This document shows, piece by piece, positions 1-8,784 of a stretch of 64,000 nucleotides of DNA. Numbering within the stretch: the stretch's first letter is position 1; each line of letters starts with the position of its first letter. The translations under genes and the position numbers were made by a program. This DNA is from Clostridium beijerinckii (GTDB taxonomy: Bacteria > Bacillota > Clostridia > Clostridiales > Clostridiaceae). The stretch is taken from NCBI RefSeq assembly GCF_036699995.1, contig NZ_CP144906.1:4289001-4353000 (forward strand), given 5' to 3'. The notes beneath the pieces are model-generated. The model saw nothing but the letters and a program-made list of their open reading frames with translations, had not been told where the DNA came from and searched no databases.

Positions 1-296
1 GTAGCTTTAACAGCATCATCAACAGCCATAATTTGAGGTCCAGCTCCAGTTCTTCCGCCTATGATACCGATTGAACGGTACTTTCCTAATTTCATAGTTT
101 CTGTAAGTAGTGGATCTACACTTGCAATTACTAGTCCAATAGTATCTCCTATTGCAGTACCTACAAATTCAGTAACACCTATTCCTCCACTAGTATTTTT
201 GCTTATATTTTGAGAATCATTATTTTGATTTTTAACAGATATTCCAAGTTCGCTAGAAACCCGTTTCATTACCTTTTCAATCAATTGTTGATCCAT
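1..296 (-). CDS. pduB: PduB-type BMC shell protein, N-terminal part (cut by window edge)
   Basis: The first 98 codons are visible; the gene continues past the left edge. It encodes the N-terminus of a tandem-BMC (BMC-T) shell protein of the PduB type, which makes trimeric shell tiles of propanediol/glycerol microcompartments. An amphipathic N-terminal helix (about residues 1-18) and a polar linker precede the first BMC domain, which starts near the motif TEFVGTAIGDTIGLVIA and reaches GGRTGAGPQIMAVDDAVKA. Both stretches are characteristic of PduB. The start ATG at 296 has a GGAGGAG ribosome binding site 5 nt upstream. It lies 29 nt downstream of the activase gene on the same strand, so it is the third gene of the dehydratase operon visible here. 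Aldehyde dehydrogenase and other shell genes would be expected further left (inference). Confidence 0.85.
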   Translation of the reverse strand, partial: MDQQLIEKVMKRVSSELGISVKNQNNDSQNISKNTSGGIGVTEFVGTAIGDTIGLVIASVDPLLTETMKLGKYRSIGIIGGRTGAGPQIMAVDDAVKA

Positions 297-325
297 TTTG
301 ACTCCTCCATTCTAAAATTATATCT

Positions 326-1246
326 TTAACCACCAATAATACATTTAATCCCCTGATCCTCAATAATCTTTTTTAAGACTTCAATCTCATCTTCTTTTAA
401 TGACCGTGAGTCTTTCATAAGATAATCTCTTCCAAGGAGTTCATATTTATTTTCACCATAAGTATGGTATGGTAACAAATGAATCGTATCAATGTTATTC
501 AAAGTTTTAGTAAACCTACATAATTCCAAAATATCTTGAATTGAAGAATTAAAGTCTGGTATTAATGGTACTCTAACTACCATTTTTGATATTTCAGAAA
601 TTCTCTTTGCATTATTTAGAATTATTTCGTTAGAAACTCCTGTGTATTTTCTGTGTAATTCAAGATTTGTACTCTTAATATCCATAAGCACTAAATCTAT
701 ATATGGAAATACTTTTTCAATAGTTTCTGAATTTGCATAACCTGTAGTTTCAATAGCTGTATGCCAACCTTGTGCTTTACATGCCTTAAAAAGTTCTTTT
801 GAAAAATCTGACTGTAATAGTGGTTCTCCTCCTGATAAAGTGATTCCACCACCAGATCGTCTATAATTTATAGCATCTTTTTTGAGTTCTTTTATAACTT
901 GTTCAATCGTCATTTTTTTACCTTTTAAGACTAAAGAGCTTGTTGGACAAACATTGCTACATTCACCACATGCTGTGCAAATTTCTCTATTTATAAAACC
1001 TTTATTATTAACACTAATTGCACCTATTTTGCAGGCTGAAATACATCTTCCACAATGAATACAATTCGCAGATTGATACATTATGACAGGTTTAATTTTC
1101 TGTGATTCAGGATTGCTACACCATAAGCATGATAAAGGACATCCTTTTAAAAAAACTATTGTACGAATTCCTGGGCCATCATGTATAGAGAATCTCTGTA
1201 TATCAAATACTGTTCCTTCCATACTATAATTAATTGTATCCATCAT
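326..1246 (-). CDS. Glycyl-radical diol/glycerol dehydratase activating enzyme (radical SAM)
   Basis: Radical SAM activase that installs the glycyl radical on the dehydratase encoded immediately upstream, using S-adenosylmethionine and a [4Fe-4S] cluster. The cluster motif CPLSCLWC (CxxxCxxC) is present. It is followed by an inserted bacterial-ferredoxin-like domain with two four-cysteine motifs (CIHCGRCISAC and CTACGECSNVC), as is usual for activases of the glycerol dehydratase/BMC class but not of pyruvate formate-lyase. The SAM-binding GGE motif (TLSGGEP) is also present. An ORF can be opened 13 codons earlier, but AGGGGAG sits 6 nt before the ATG at 1246, so I choose that start (306 aa). 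The gene lies 91 nt downstream of the dehydratase. Family assignment is firm; substrate specificity follows the partner. Confidence 0.9.
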   Translation of the reverse strand: MMDTINYSMEGTVFDIQRFSIHDGPGIRTIVFLKGCPLSCLWCSNPESQKIKPVIMYQSANCIHCGRCISACKIGAISVNNKGFINREICTACGECSNVCPTSSLVLKGKKMTIEQVIKELKKDAINYRRSGGGITLSGGEPLLQSDFSKELFKACKAQGWHTAIETTGYANSETIEKVFPYIDLVLMDIKSTNLELHRKYTGVSNEIILNNAKRISEISKMVVRVPLIPDFNSSIQDILELCRFTKTLNNIDTIHLLPYHTYGENKYELLGRDYLMKDSRSLKEDEIEVLKKIIEDQGIKCIIGG

Positions 1247-1337
1247 GCACATCTCCCCTAACCTTATAAAGTGTAACTTTTTCAAATAAAACTTATAAGG
1301 GATAAAATTTTGGCCTACTTATTATGTTCAAATAAGC

Positions 1338-3872
1338 TTAAAGTGAATGTTCAGTACGATTTATAATGTCATCTTGTACTTCCTTTGCTAATACAGTAAA
1401 TTGAGCACTATAGCCTGCAACACGAACAACCAGGTCTTTATAATTTTCTGGGTGCTTTTGAGCATCTAATAATAATTGCTTATCAATTACATTAAATTGA
1501 ACATGCATACCTTTATGATCAAAGTAACTTCTTATTACAGAAGCAAAGTTTTGTAATCCTGTATCTCCAGCAACTGCAGATGGTAAGAATTTTTGATTAT
1601 AAAGTGTACCATTTGATGCTACAAAGTGATCTAGCTTAGCAACAGAATTTGCTGCTGCAGTTGGACCTGCACAATCTTTACCTGCTCTAGGAGATACACC
1701 ATCAGCAAGAGGAGTCTTAGCTAATCTACCATCTGGTAATGCCCCAACATCTTTACCAAATAATACATTTGCAGATACTGGGTAAACTCCAGCTTGGAAT
1801 TGTCCTCCACGTGGGTTAGTATATTTTTCAACTTCGAAGCAGTATATTTGTGCACATTTACGAGCAACCATATCAACTTCATCTATATCATTACCAAAGC
1901 AAGGAGTACTTTCAAGAAGTCTTCTTATATTATCAATATCTCCTGAAACTGTTGTTTTAGGTGAAGTAAATTCTGAAGAGATTCTGCTTTGAATTTCAGA
2001 TATATCAATTGATCCAGAATTACTTAATATTCTCTTAACTGCTTCATATATCTGCATTTCAGTAACATCAGCATTGTTATTTCTTGTACTAACTGCATTA
2101 ACGCCAGTATGTCCAAAGTTTGCATCTAATGCTGCTTTTAATTGATCCATTGCAATAGTTTTATCTTCAAATACATGTTTTTGAATTGCATATACGGAAT
2201 CTCCTGTATCTGCTATACCAAAAGCTTGTGGTCCTGTAAAGTTATAAATTGCTCCACCTTCTTGAACTGATTTACCTCTTCCTATACAATCATCAACCAT
2301 TGCTGATAAGAATGGTAATGGCGCTCTTTCAGCATGAGCATAATCAACACAGTTATCTGCTTCAACAAGATAGTAAACAAAGTATTCCATTTGCTTCTTA
2401 AATGCTGCATAGAAATCATCTATATTCTTAAATGTTGTTATATCCCCTGTGATAGGACCTAATTGCTTGTTGCCTACTTTACCATTATTTAATGTAATTT
2501 CTAATACCTTAGCTACATTAAAGAATGCTGCATCATGCCAGCCTTCTGTCTTGTTTGGACATTGAGGTTCAACACAGCCGATAATACAATAGTTACGTGC
2601 ATCTCTAAGAGTAACACCTCTATTAACTAATGCAGGAATTATAACTTCATCATTGTACATAGCAGGTACACCAAGGCCTAATCTTGCGACTTCGCAAGCT
2701 CTTAACAAGAATTCATCTGGAGTCCCTTGCCATACACGGATAGAGAATGAAGGTGCTGGTAATTTAACATGAGCTGTTGCTTCCATACACATGTAAGATA
2801 CTTCATTTGTGGCATCAAGCCCTTCTTCATTTTGTCCACCAACACATAGGTTTTGGAACACAGCATAACCTGCAAAAGCTTGAGCTGAAATTTCATCACG
2901 AGTTTTATTAATATCATTTAGTTTAATCCAAATACAATCAACTAACTCTTGAGCAAATTCTTTTGAGATGTTTTTATCTTCTTTAAGGTAAGGATACATA
3001 TATTGATCAAAACGTCCTGGTGAAATTGAGTGTCCATTAGATTCAATTTGAACCATTATTTGAATGAACCAGAATGATTGGCAAGCTTCATAGAAGTTTG
3101 TTGCACCATTTTCAGGTACTCTTTCACAGTTAGCAGCTATTTGTAACAATTCTGCTTTTCTAGTAGGGTTTAATTCTATAGCCGCCATATCTCTAGCTTT
3201 TTGAGCATATCTATGTGCAAAATTTATTGCTGCGCTATAAGAAATTACTACAGCATTATAAAATTGTTGTTTCTTTATATAATCAGGGTCCTTCTTGTCC
3301 ATTTTACTCATTGCTTCAATAACTTCAGCAATAATGCCTTTAAACCCTTTTCTTAAAATCTTTCCGTAATCAACACAAATGTGACCAACTCCACCATAGA
3401 AATAATTTCCTACAGTAAATACTCCATTTGCCATACAGTCTTTTGCTTCTTGAGACATGTAAGAATCAGCAAGTGCACTTGTGGTCTTACCTTCCCAATA
3501 TTTAAATGCTTCACTTAATTCTGCCGCTGTTTCCTTTGGAATTTGGAATGGATCTGCAATTCTTGTTCCCATTGTGTCAAATTCTTTAGCTACCCAATCA
3601 TAAGAAAATTCTGGACAAATTTCAGTAGAACGTGGATTTTTAGTAATTGCACCAACTACTAATTCATCTTCGCGAATAGTAATAGGTAAATTGTTAAATA
3701 TTTTTTCTACGGCTTTAGCACGTCTTAATATAGGAGATAGACCTTCTGTTTCCTTATATGATTCTGTTACAAGAACCGCTCTTTCTGATTCTACATACGG
3801 AATTGCATCCACAATCATTCTTTTTAATCTTTCAACCCTCTCAGTTGGTTTTGAAAACCCTTTAGATATCAT
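1338..3872 (-). CDS. B12-independent glycyl-radical glycerol/1,2-propanediol dehydratase
   Basis: Glycyl-radical enzyme of 844 aa that dehydrates 1,2-propanediol or glycerol to an aldehyde. The residues seen align without offset to the C. butyricum glycerol dehydratase active site as I recall it: His164, His281-Ser282, Cys433 and Glu435 (GCVEP), and Asp447. The glycyl loop RVAGYSAQF places the radical on Gly820. Choline lyase (CutC) has a threonine one residue before the Asp position; here that residue is His446, which argues for a diol dehydratase. The protein is about 57 residues longer than the free-standing glycerol dehydratase, with the extra sequence around residues 590-650. This matches microcompartment-associated propanediol enzymes. 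ATG with GAGGAGGG upstream. Co-directional with BMC genes, so the enzyme is probably encapsulated (inference). Which diol is preferred cannot be read from sequence. Confidence 0.92.
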   Translation of the reverse strand: MISKGFSKPTERVERLKRMIVDAIPYVESERAVLVTESYKETEGLSPILRRAKAVEKIFNNLPITIREDELVVGAITKNPRSTEICPEFSYDWVAKEFDTMGTRIADPFQIPKETAAELSEAFKYWEGKTTSALADSYMSQEAKDCMANGVFTVGNYFYGGVGHICVDYGKILRKGFKGIIAEVIEAMSKMDKKDPDYIKKQQFYNAVVISYSAAINFAHRYAQKARDMAAIELNPTRKAELLQIAANCERVPENGATNFYEACQSFWFIQIMVQIESNGHSISPGRFDQYMYPYLKEDKNISKEFAQELVDCIWIKLNDINKTRDEISAQAFAGYAVFQNLCVGGQNEEGLDATNEVSYMCMEATAHVKLPAPSFSIRVWQGTPDEFLLRACEVARLGLGVPAMYNDEVIIPALVNRGVTLRDARNYCIIGCVEPQCPNKTEGWHDAAFFNVAKVLEITLNNGKVGNKQLGPITGDITTFKNIDDFYAAFKKQMEYFVYYLVEADNCVDYAHAERAPLPFLSAMVDDCIGRGKSVQEGGAIYNFTGPQAFGIADTGDSVYAIQKHVFEDKTIAMDQLKAALDANFGHTGVNAVSTRNNNADVTEMQIYEAVKRILSNSGSIDISEIQSRISSEFTSPKTTVSGDIDNIRRLLESTPCFGNDIDEVDMVARKCAQIYCFEVEKYTNPRGGQFQAGVYPVSANVLFGKDVGALPDGRLAKTPLADGVSPRAGKDCAGPTAAANSVAKLDHFVASNGTLYNQKFLPSAVAGDTGLQNFASVIRSYFDHKGMHVQFNVIDKQLLLDAQKHPENYKDLVVRVAGYSAQFTVLAKEVQDDIINRTEHSL

Positions 3873-4393
3873 TTATAATTCCCTCCTCAAAAAATCGTAA
3901 AAATTTATTTCGTGCAAGTTCATTATATATTAGAGGTATGAAATCGTTGTAATACAATTCAAACTAAAATATTGTAAAATTAAAACTATCTCAAAATTCA
4001 TATAAATAACTAGCATGTAAATTTGACTTATATGATAAATCAAACGAAAGAGAAGGTGCTCTGTTACTCAGTTGCTAGAAAAAATAATTGTAGACATCTA
4101 CCAGTAAAAGTTGCATTCATCCCCGCATGTTCCCGAGACAATCAAGTATGGAATAACTTTTACTAAAGAAATTCTTGTAATTATTTTTTCAATGCAACAC
4201 TGCGTAAAAGGCACCTTCTCTTTCTAATGTGGCATATCTATCCTTCAAATCATAAACATTTTTGTAGCCACAAGGGTCATAATATGCAACCTAGCATTTA
4301 TAACCTTTCAGCAAAATTCTCATAGTTCTGAGAAACAACAATATTTTTAATTTAGATAAGTTGTAACATAATTCTAAATTACATGCTTTTTAT
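3873..4393. other. 521-nt gap inside the BMC operon
   Basis: No ORF of note. It holds a long rod-like inverted-repeat structure (4046-4224, listed separately). A weaker 9-bp hairpin lies at about 4348-4381 after the PfpI gene. A small hairpin with TTCTCA/TGAGAA arms lies near 4315-4335. A TATAAT hexamer occurs on the minus strand about 55 nt before the dehydratase start, without a convincing -35. The dehydratase could therefore have its own promoter. Confidence 0.6.
4046..4224 (-). ncRNA. Candidate rod-like structured RNA (179 nt), strand uncertain
   Basis: Four nested complementary arm pairs are visible: 4046-4059 with 4211-4224 (14 bp, perfect), 4071-4075 with 4194-4198 (5 bp), 4078-4089 with 4179-4190 (12 bp, perfect), and 4103-4112 with 4155-4164 (10 bp, perfect). 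They form one long hairpin with internal loops and a GC-richer apical region. On the minus-strand reading the 3' side of the second loop holds a small GTAG/CTAC hairpin. A rod with a large central bubble is the architecture of 6S RNA, but I recognise no 6S sequence signature and no clear promoter on either strand. A miniature element with long terminal repeats is the alternative, although I see no target duplication. The minus strand is listed because both flanking genes lie on it. Confidence 0.5.
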
Positions 4394-4969
4394 CTATAAT
4401 TGAATTTTTACATTAAGAATATTTAAAAAATCTTTCAAGATAGCCGTATTTCCTGGCCAGGCTGGTGAAGTTATTAAGTTACCATCTACCACTGTTTCAT
4501 CTGGATTTTTATCTATAAAGATTCCTCTAGCCATAACTACTTCTGGCTTAACAGCAGGATAGCCAGTTAACTTTCTTCCTTTAATTATATCAGCCGCTGT
4601 TAATATTTGAATTCCATGGCATATAGCAGCTACTGGTTTTTTTAATTCCATAAAGTATTTTACAATATCAATAACCCGTGTATTAAGTCTAAGGTATTCT
4701 GGTGCTCTTCCCCCTGTTATATATAATCCATCATATTCTTCTAATTTTAAATAATCAAAAGACATATTTAATAGAAAGTTATGTCCAAGCTTTTCAGTAT
4801 AAGTTTGATGTCCTTCAAAATCATGTATTGAAGTCTTTATATATTCCCCGGCATTCTTTTCTGGACAAACTACATTAACTTTAAAACCTAACATTTCCAA
4901 GGCTTGATATGGTACCATGACTTCATAATCTTCAGTAAAATCGCCAGCTAACATCAAAATTTTTCTCAT
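4394..4969 (-). CDS. DJ-1/PfpI family protein
   Basis: A 191-aa class-I glutamine-amidotransferase-like fold of the DJ-1/PfpI family. The nucleophile elbow AICHG places the catalytic cysteine at Cys117, followed by His118. The N-terminal RKILMLAGDFTEDYE contains the conserved acidic residue region of the family. Members act as glyoxalase/deglycase, chaperone or protease-like enzymes. Beside a microcompartment that makes reactive aldehydes, a detoxification or repair role is plausible but is inference. It lies 72 nt downstream of pduV on the same strand and 521 nt before the dehydratase. Start ATG at 4969 is preceded by AAGGAGAG. Confidence 0.8.
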   Translation of the reverse strand: MRKILMLAGDFTEDYEVMVPYQALEMLGFKVNVVCPEKNAGEYIKTSIHDFEGHQTYTEKLGHNFLLNMSFDYLKLEEYDGLYITGGRAPEYLRLNTRVIDIVKYFMELKKPVAAICHGIQILTAADIIKGRKLTGYPAVKPEVVMARGIFIDKNPDETVVDGNLITSPAWPGNTAILKDFLNILNVKIQL

Positions 4970-5041
4970 ATTCGAATCTCTCCTTAAATAAAATTTGCAC
5001 TTTTTAAACCTTTACATGTAATTTTAAGACCTCTTTCATAG

Positions 5042-5494
5042 CTACTTTTCCCAAGGCAGTATATCGTCATCTTCTTTTAAATAATCCAAAAGATTGGGTA
5101 TTCCTTCTCCTGTATATGAACTTATATGAAATATTTTTTTACAACCGGCAAGACTGAGCCATGCTTCTGCTAAATCTGCTCTTGCATTCTTATTATCTAT
5201 CTGAGTCACAATTCCAACTACTTCTCTAGTCGCTCCTGCTGCAATATTAGGACTATAAAGAGAATATTCTTCAAGTGAACTCATTAAAAGTCCAACTACA
5301 TCGGCTTCATAGGAGTATAGTATTAACGCTCGTGCTAGTTTTTTATTTTCAGCATATTCGCCAGGAGTATCTATAATAACATCAAAATTATTTACATATT
5401 GGGTTTTATGATATGTAATCTCTTTTCCCTTTAAAGCTTGAGTTAAAGTAGTTTTACCACAGCCTGTCCTTCCAACTAATATAATCTTTCTCAT
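5042..5494 (-). CDS. pduV: EutP/PduV-type small GTPase of a microcompartment locus
   Basis: A 150-aa Ras-like P-loop GTPase. Walker A is GRTGCGKTT at residues 8-16, the G3 motif is DTPGEY from residue 42, and a TQID stretch at 97-100 stands where NKxD is normally found, as in EutP/PduV relatives. These proteins accompany microcompartment operons and are linked to compartment positioning in the Pdu system; their exact role is not settled. The gene starts 8 nt after pduU and is in the same operon. Confidence 0.85.
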   Translation of the reverse strand: MRKIILVGRTGCGKTTLTQALKGKEITYHKTQYVNNFDVIIDTPGEYAENKKLARALILYSYEADVVGLLMSSLEEYSLYSPNIAAGATREVVGIVTQIDNKNARADLAEAWLSLAGCKKIFHISSYTGEGIPNLLDYLKEDDDILPWEK

Positions 5495-5502
5495 AAAACC
5501 AC

Positions 5503-5883
5503 CTATGCCTTTGTTAAATTACAAACATTAAATCCTAGTGTATTTTTTGCATAATTTAAGATAGAATCTAAAGCAATTACCACATCTGAAATTGTTCCTG
5601 TAATAATCAAAGTTCCGCTAAATCTATCAATAAAACCAATCTCTATTGCTGACGCTTTTATTGCTATATCTGCCGCTATTATAGAAGTTTCACTTGGGGT
5701 AACAGTCAGAATACCAATAGCTGCCCTGTTATAATCAATTTTAGGGTCTAATCCTAGCTTCTTATAAATAATAGAGTCTGGGCTCGCAATCACATGAGCC
5801 ATTGTAATTTGTTTTCCTGGAACGGTTTCTTGAATTATTCTCATTAAATCAGTTTTATTTATCTGCAAATCATTTAACTTCAT
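5503..5883 (-). CDS. pduU: PduU/EutS-type circularly permuted BMC shell protein
   Basis: A 126-aa single-domain shell protein. The signature stretches are IIQETVPGKQITMAHVIASP, GILTVTPSETSIIAADIA and EIGFIDRFSGTLIITG, all typical of the circularly permuted BMC fold of PduU/EutS that forms hexamers with a plugged pore. It is the first gene of the minus-strand microcompartment operon. The preceding divergent region (5884-6137) would carry its promoter. ATG at 5883 with an AGAGGTG ribosome binding site. Confidence 0.9.
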   Translation of the reverse strand: MKLNDLQINKTDLMRIIQETVPGKQITMAHVIASPDSIIYKKLGLDPKIDYNRAAIGILTVTPSETSIIAADIAIKASAIEIGFIDRFSGTLIITGTISDVVIALDSILNYAKNTLGFNVCNLTKA

Positions 5884-5994
5884 TCTTTTTCACCTCTCGA
5901 AAAAATTGTAATTTTAAATACATTTTTTTGATACCACTCTGTTTATAATCGTAGCATATTTCTAAGGACCATTAGTAATAATTTTGTAACTAAA

Positions 5995-6032
5995 AATAAG
6001 TAAATTTAAGTATAGTCTGAACTTTACTTATT
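5995..6032. promoter_or_regulatory. Perfect 10-bp inverted repeat between pduU and the GlcG-like gene
   Basis: Arms 5995-6004 (AATAAGTAAA) and 6023-6032 (TTTACTTATT) are perfectly complementary with an 18-nt spacer. The pair sits in the middle of the divergent promoter region of the microcompartment operon. It could be a regulator binding site or a hairpin. No T-run follows, so an intrinsic terminator is unlikely. Confidence 0.35.
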
Positions 6033-6137
6033 ATACAATTGTAAATTACCTGTAGCAAAATTAGTTAAATTATATAATATTATTGGAGTAATTTAACTTA
6101 AATACATTATATAAATAATATTTATAGGAGCGATTAT

Positions 6138-6590
6138 ATGATAAATGAAGATTTAATAAAAAAGTTATCGAGTGATCTAATTAGTTCTATAAAGACGCCT
6201 AAGCTAACACTAAAAATGGCAAAAGAAATTCTTGAAAAAGCAGAAAGAAAAGCTGAGTCAATAAATGTTCCAGTAGTTATAGCATTAGTTGATGATGGTG
6301 GAAATCTTATCGCCCAGCATAGAATGGATAATTCAATCTTAATAAGTATTAAAGTTTCATTTAATAAAGCATATACTGCACTTGCTTTAAAAATGTCTAC
6401 TGAAAGACTTAATGATCTAGTACTTCCTGGCAAACCTCTTTATGGCCTAGAAAATACTGGACATGGCGAACTTTGTATTCTAGGTGGAGGAATACCAATA
6501 GTTAGTAACGGAAATATCATTGGTGCTATTGGTGTTAGTGGCGGAAGCATTGATGAAGATATTCAGATAGCTCAAGCAGCACTTAAATAA
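6138..6590 (+). CDS. GlcG/HbpS family protein (PduO C-terminal domain-like)
   Basis: A 150-aa protein of the GlcG/HbpS/PduO-C family. The family core is visible: VPVVIALVDDGGNLIAQHRMDN in the middle and the C-terminal glycine-rich GAIGVSGGSIDEDIQIA. In Salmonella this domain is fused to the cobalamin adenosyltransferase PduO. Here it stands alone, as in B12-independent loci. Some relatives bind heme; a cofactor cannot be inferred here. It is divergent from the microcompartment operon, and GGAG sits 7 nt before the ATG. Association with diol metabolism is by context. Confidence 0.8.
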   Translation: MINEDLIKKLSSDLISSIKTPKLTLKMAKEILEKAERKAESINVPVVIALVDDGGNLIAQHRMDNSILISIKVSFNKAYTALALKMSTERLNDLVLPGKPLYGLENTGHGELCILGGGIPIVSNGNIIGAIGVSGGSIDEDIQIAQAALK

Positions 6591-6638
6591 TTTAATAGAA
6601 TGTGGTATAATTTCTATATAGGGAAGGAGTGAGATTAT

Positions 6639-7262
6639 ATGGATAAGTTTGTAATTGCAATAACAAGAACTTGTGGAAGCGGTGGGACAACAATAGGAAA
6701 AATGTTATCTAAAGATTTGGGTATAAATATGTATGATCGTGAATTATTACGTTTGGCTTCAGATGACAGTGGTATAAATGAAGCTCTATTTGCTAATGCA
6801 GACGAAGGTGTAAAAAATAGTTTGCTATATAAGGTTTCAAAGAAAGTATATAACGGTGAATTAATCCCACCTGAAAGTAATGATTTTACTTCAAATGACA
6901 ATTTGTTCAATTATCAGGCTAAGGTGTTACGTGAATTAGCCGATAAAGAATCTTATGTTGTGATAGGGCGTTGTGCTGATTATATCTTAAAGGATAAACC
7001 AAATATATTTAAAATTTTTATTCATGCATCAGAGGATTACTGTATTAAGCATGAAATGGATATCCTTGGCGCTTCTGAAAAAGAAGCAATTAAGGAAATT
7101 AAGAAATTAAATAAATATAGAAGTGACTACTACTATTACCATACTGGCAATAAGTGGGAGGACGTAAAAAACTATGATCTGTCTCTAGATACCAGTAAGC
7201 TCGGCTTCGAGAAATGCGTAAAATATATTAAGAAGTATGTAAAGTTACGTATGGAATTATAA
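6639..7262 (+). CDS. Cytidylate kinase-like family protein
   Basis: A 207-aa P-loop kinase fold protein of the cytidylate-kinase-like (AAK6) family. The nucleotide-binding stretch is CGSGGTTIGK at residues 12-21. A conserved motif YVVIGRCADYILKD follows near the middle, and the C-terminal half is helical and charged. The substrate of these clostridial relatives is not established; they are distinct from housekeeping Cmk. Start ATG with AAGGAG 9 nt upstream. It follows the GlcG-like gene by 48 nt on the same strand and may be co-transcribed with it. Confidence 0.75.
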   Translation: MDKFVIAITRTCGSGGTTIGKMLSKDLGINMYDRELLRLASDDSGINEALFANADEGVKNSLLYKVSKKVYNGELIPPESNDFTSNDNLFNYQAKVLRELADKESYVVIGRCADYILKDKPNIFKIFIHASEDYCIKHEMDILGASEKEAIKEIKKLNKYRSDYYYYHTGNKWEDVKNYDLSLDTSKLGFEKCVKYIKKYVKLRMEL

Positions 7263-7396
7263 ATCTTCGGACGTCCTTAAAAACATCTTCAATATAAAAT
7301 AAAAATTGCCAACTAAATAATAAGTCAAAGCACTATTATCATTATTTTTTAACAAATAACATGGAATATTAATAGTATAGTAATTAATTTATAAAA

Positions 7397-7428
7397 GCCC
7401 CATGGTGAATTTTCTTACACCATGAGGC
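7397..7428 (-). terminator. Intrinsic terminator of the purine permease gene
   Basis: An 11-bp stem with a 10-nt loop. It is fully paired only in minus-strand RNA, where a G-U pair replaces an A-C mismatch, and it is followed on that strand by TTTTAT. It lies 16 nt after the permease stop codon. It may also stop transcription from the left. Confidence 0.8.
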
Positions 7429-7443
7429 TCTTCTTATCTATTA

Positions 7444-8784
7444 TTACATAAGCGCGAATAATCCTACAAATGCTAAGGCAATAAAATACATTGGTACAGG
7501 AATATCTTTTGATTTACCTGTAAATAATTTTATTAACACATAAGAAACAAATCCAAATGCTAACCCATCTGTAATTGAATATGTTAAAAGAGTTAATATC
7601 AATGTTAAGAATACAGGCATTCCTTCAGTGAAATCTGAGAAATTAACCTTTGATATTGGTTCCATCATTACTGCACCTAAAACTATTAGAACAGGCGCTG
7701 TAGCAAAACCTGGTATAGCAGTTAAAATTGGTGAAAAGAACAATGACAAGAAGAATAATCCAGCTATTGTAAGACCAGCAAGTCCTGTTCTTCCGCCTTC
7801 AGCAATACCAGCTGCTGACTCAACAAATGCTACAGGTGTAGATGTTCCTAAACATGCACCTACTACAGATCCAATAGCATCAGCTGTTAAAACTTTATCT
7901 GCATTTTTAACATTACCTTTTTCGTCTAAGTATCCAGCTTTTGAAGCTAAACCAATTAGAGTTCCTATACTATCGAAAACATCTATAAATAACATAGAAA
8001 GAATTGCTGGTATTATACCAATTACCATTGCACTCTTAAAATCAAATTGCATAAATATTGGAGCAACTGATGGTGGCATAGATATTATTCCTGTAGGTAC
8101 CTTAGCAACTCCAAAAATCATTCCTAATACATATACAGAAAACATTCCAATAATGAATGAACCTTTTACATTTTTATAATATAATATTGATATTATAATA
8201 ACACCTAGACCAGCTAAAAGTACTGTTGGATCTTTTAAATTTCCTATTCCAACTAATGTAGCTTGATTAGCAACAATCATCTTAGCATCTTGAAGACCTA
8301 TAAATGTTATAAAGAAACCAATCCCAATACTAATTGCATATTTTAATGTTGGCGGAACACTATCAATAATTACTTGTCTAATTTTAAATATGTTAAGCGC
8401 CATAAATATAAATCCTTCGATTAATGAAGCTGCCAAAGCTGTTTGCCAAGAGAACTTCATTCCCAAACAAATTGTGAATGTGAAAAGAGCATTTAACCCC
8501 ATACCTGGTGCCATACCAAATGGATAATTAGCAATAAGTGCCATAATTACAGTACCAATAAAAGAAGCCAATGCAGTTGCAGTAAATACAGCTGATACAT
8601 CCATACCTGATTGACTTAAGATACTAGGATTTACTACTAAGATATACGCCATAGTTAAAAAGGTTGTTAACCCCGCTAACATTTCTGTCTTAACAGTTGT
8701 TTTATTTTTTGATAAGTGAAATATTTTTTCTAACATACCGTTCTCCTCCGTTGTTTTTACCGATTTTTTTAATACATTGTCCAA
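7444..8784 (-). CDS. NCS2-family guanine/hypoxanthine permease (PbuG/AzgA-like)
   Basis: A 446-aa polytopic membrane protein of the AzgA-like branch of the NCS2 nucleobase:cation symporters. Typical segments include TTFLTMAYILVVNPSILS near the N-terminus, PFGMAPGMGLNALF, and the signature GTSTPVAFVESAAGIAEGGR. It imports guanine or hypoxanthine. The start is a TTG at 8784 with AGGAGG 8 nt upstream; the next in-frame Met would cut the N-terminus. A guanine-class riboswitch with an attenuator lies in its leader, giving independent support for the purine substrate and indicating repression when guanine is plentiful. Confidence 0.9.
   Translation of the reverse strand: MDNVLKKSVKTTEENGMLEKIFHLSKNKTTVKTEMLAGLTTFLTMAYILVVNPSILSQSGMDVSAVFTATALASFIGTVIMALIANYPFGMAPGMGLNALFTFTICLGMKFSWQTALAASLIEGFIFMALNIFKIRQVIIDSVPPTLKYAISIGIGFFITFIGLQDAKMIVANQATLVGIGNLKDPTVLLAGLGVIIISILYYKNVKGSFIIGMFSVYVLGMIFGVAKVPTGIISMPPSVAPIFMQFDFKSAMVIGIIPAILSMLFIDVFDSIGTLIGLASKAGYLDEKGNVKNADKVLTADAIGSVVGACLGTSTPVAFVESAAGIAEGGRTGLAGLTIAGLFFLSLFFSPILTAIPGFATAPVLIVLGAVMMEPISKVNFSDFTEGMPVFLTLILTLLTYSITDGLAFGFVSYVLIKLFTGKSKDIPVPMYFIALAFVGLFALM

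Noticed and set aside
7628..8179. 183-codon plus-strand open frame
   Set aside because: It is antisense to the purine permease, has no ribosome binding site and has low-complexity composition.
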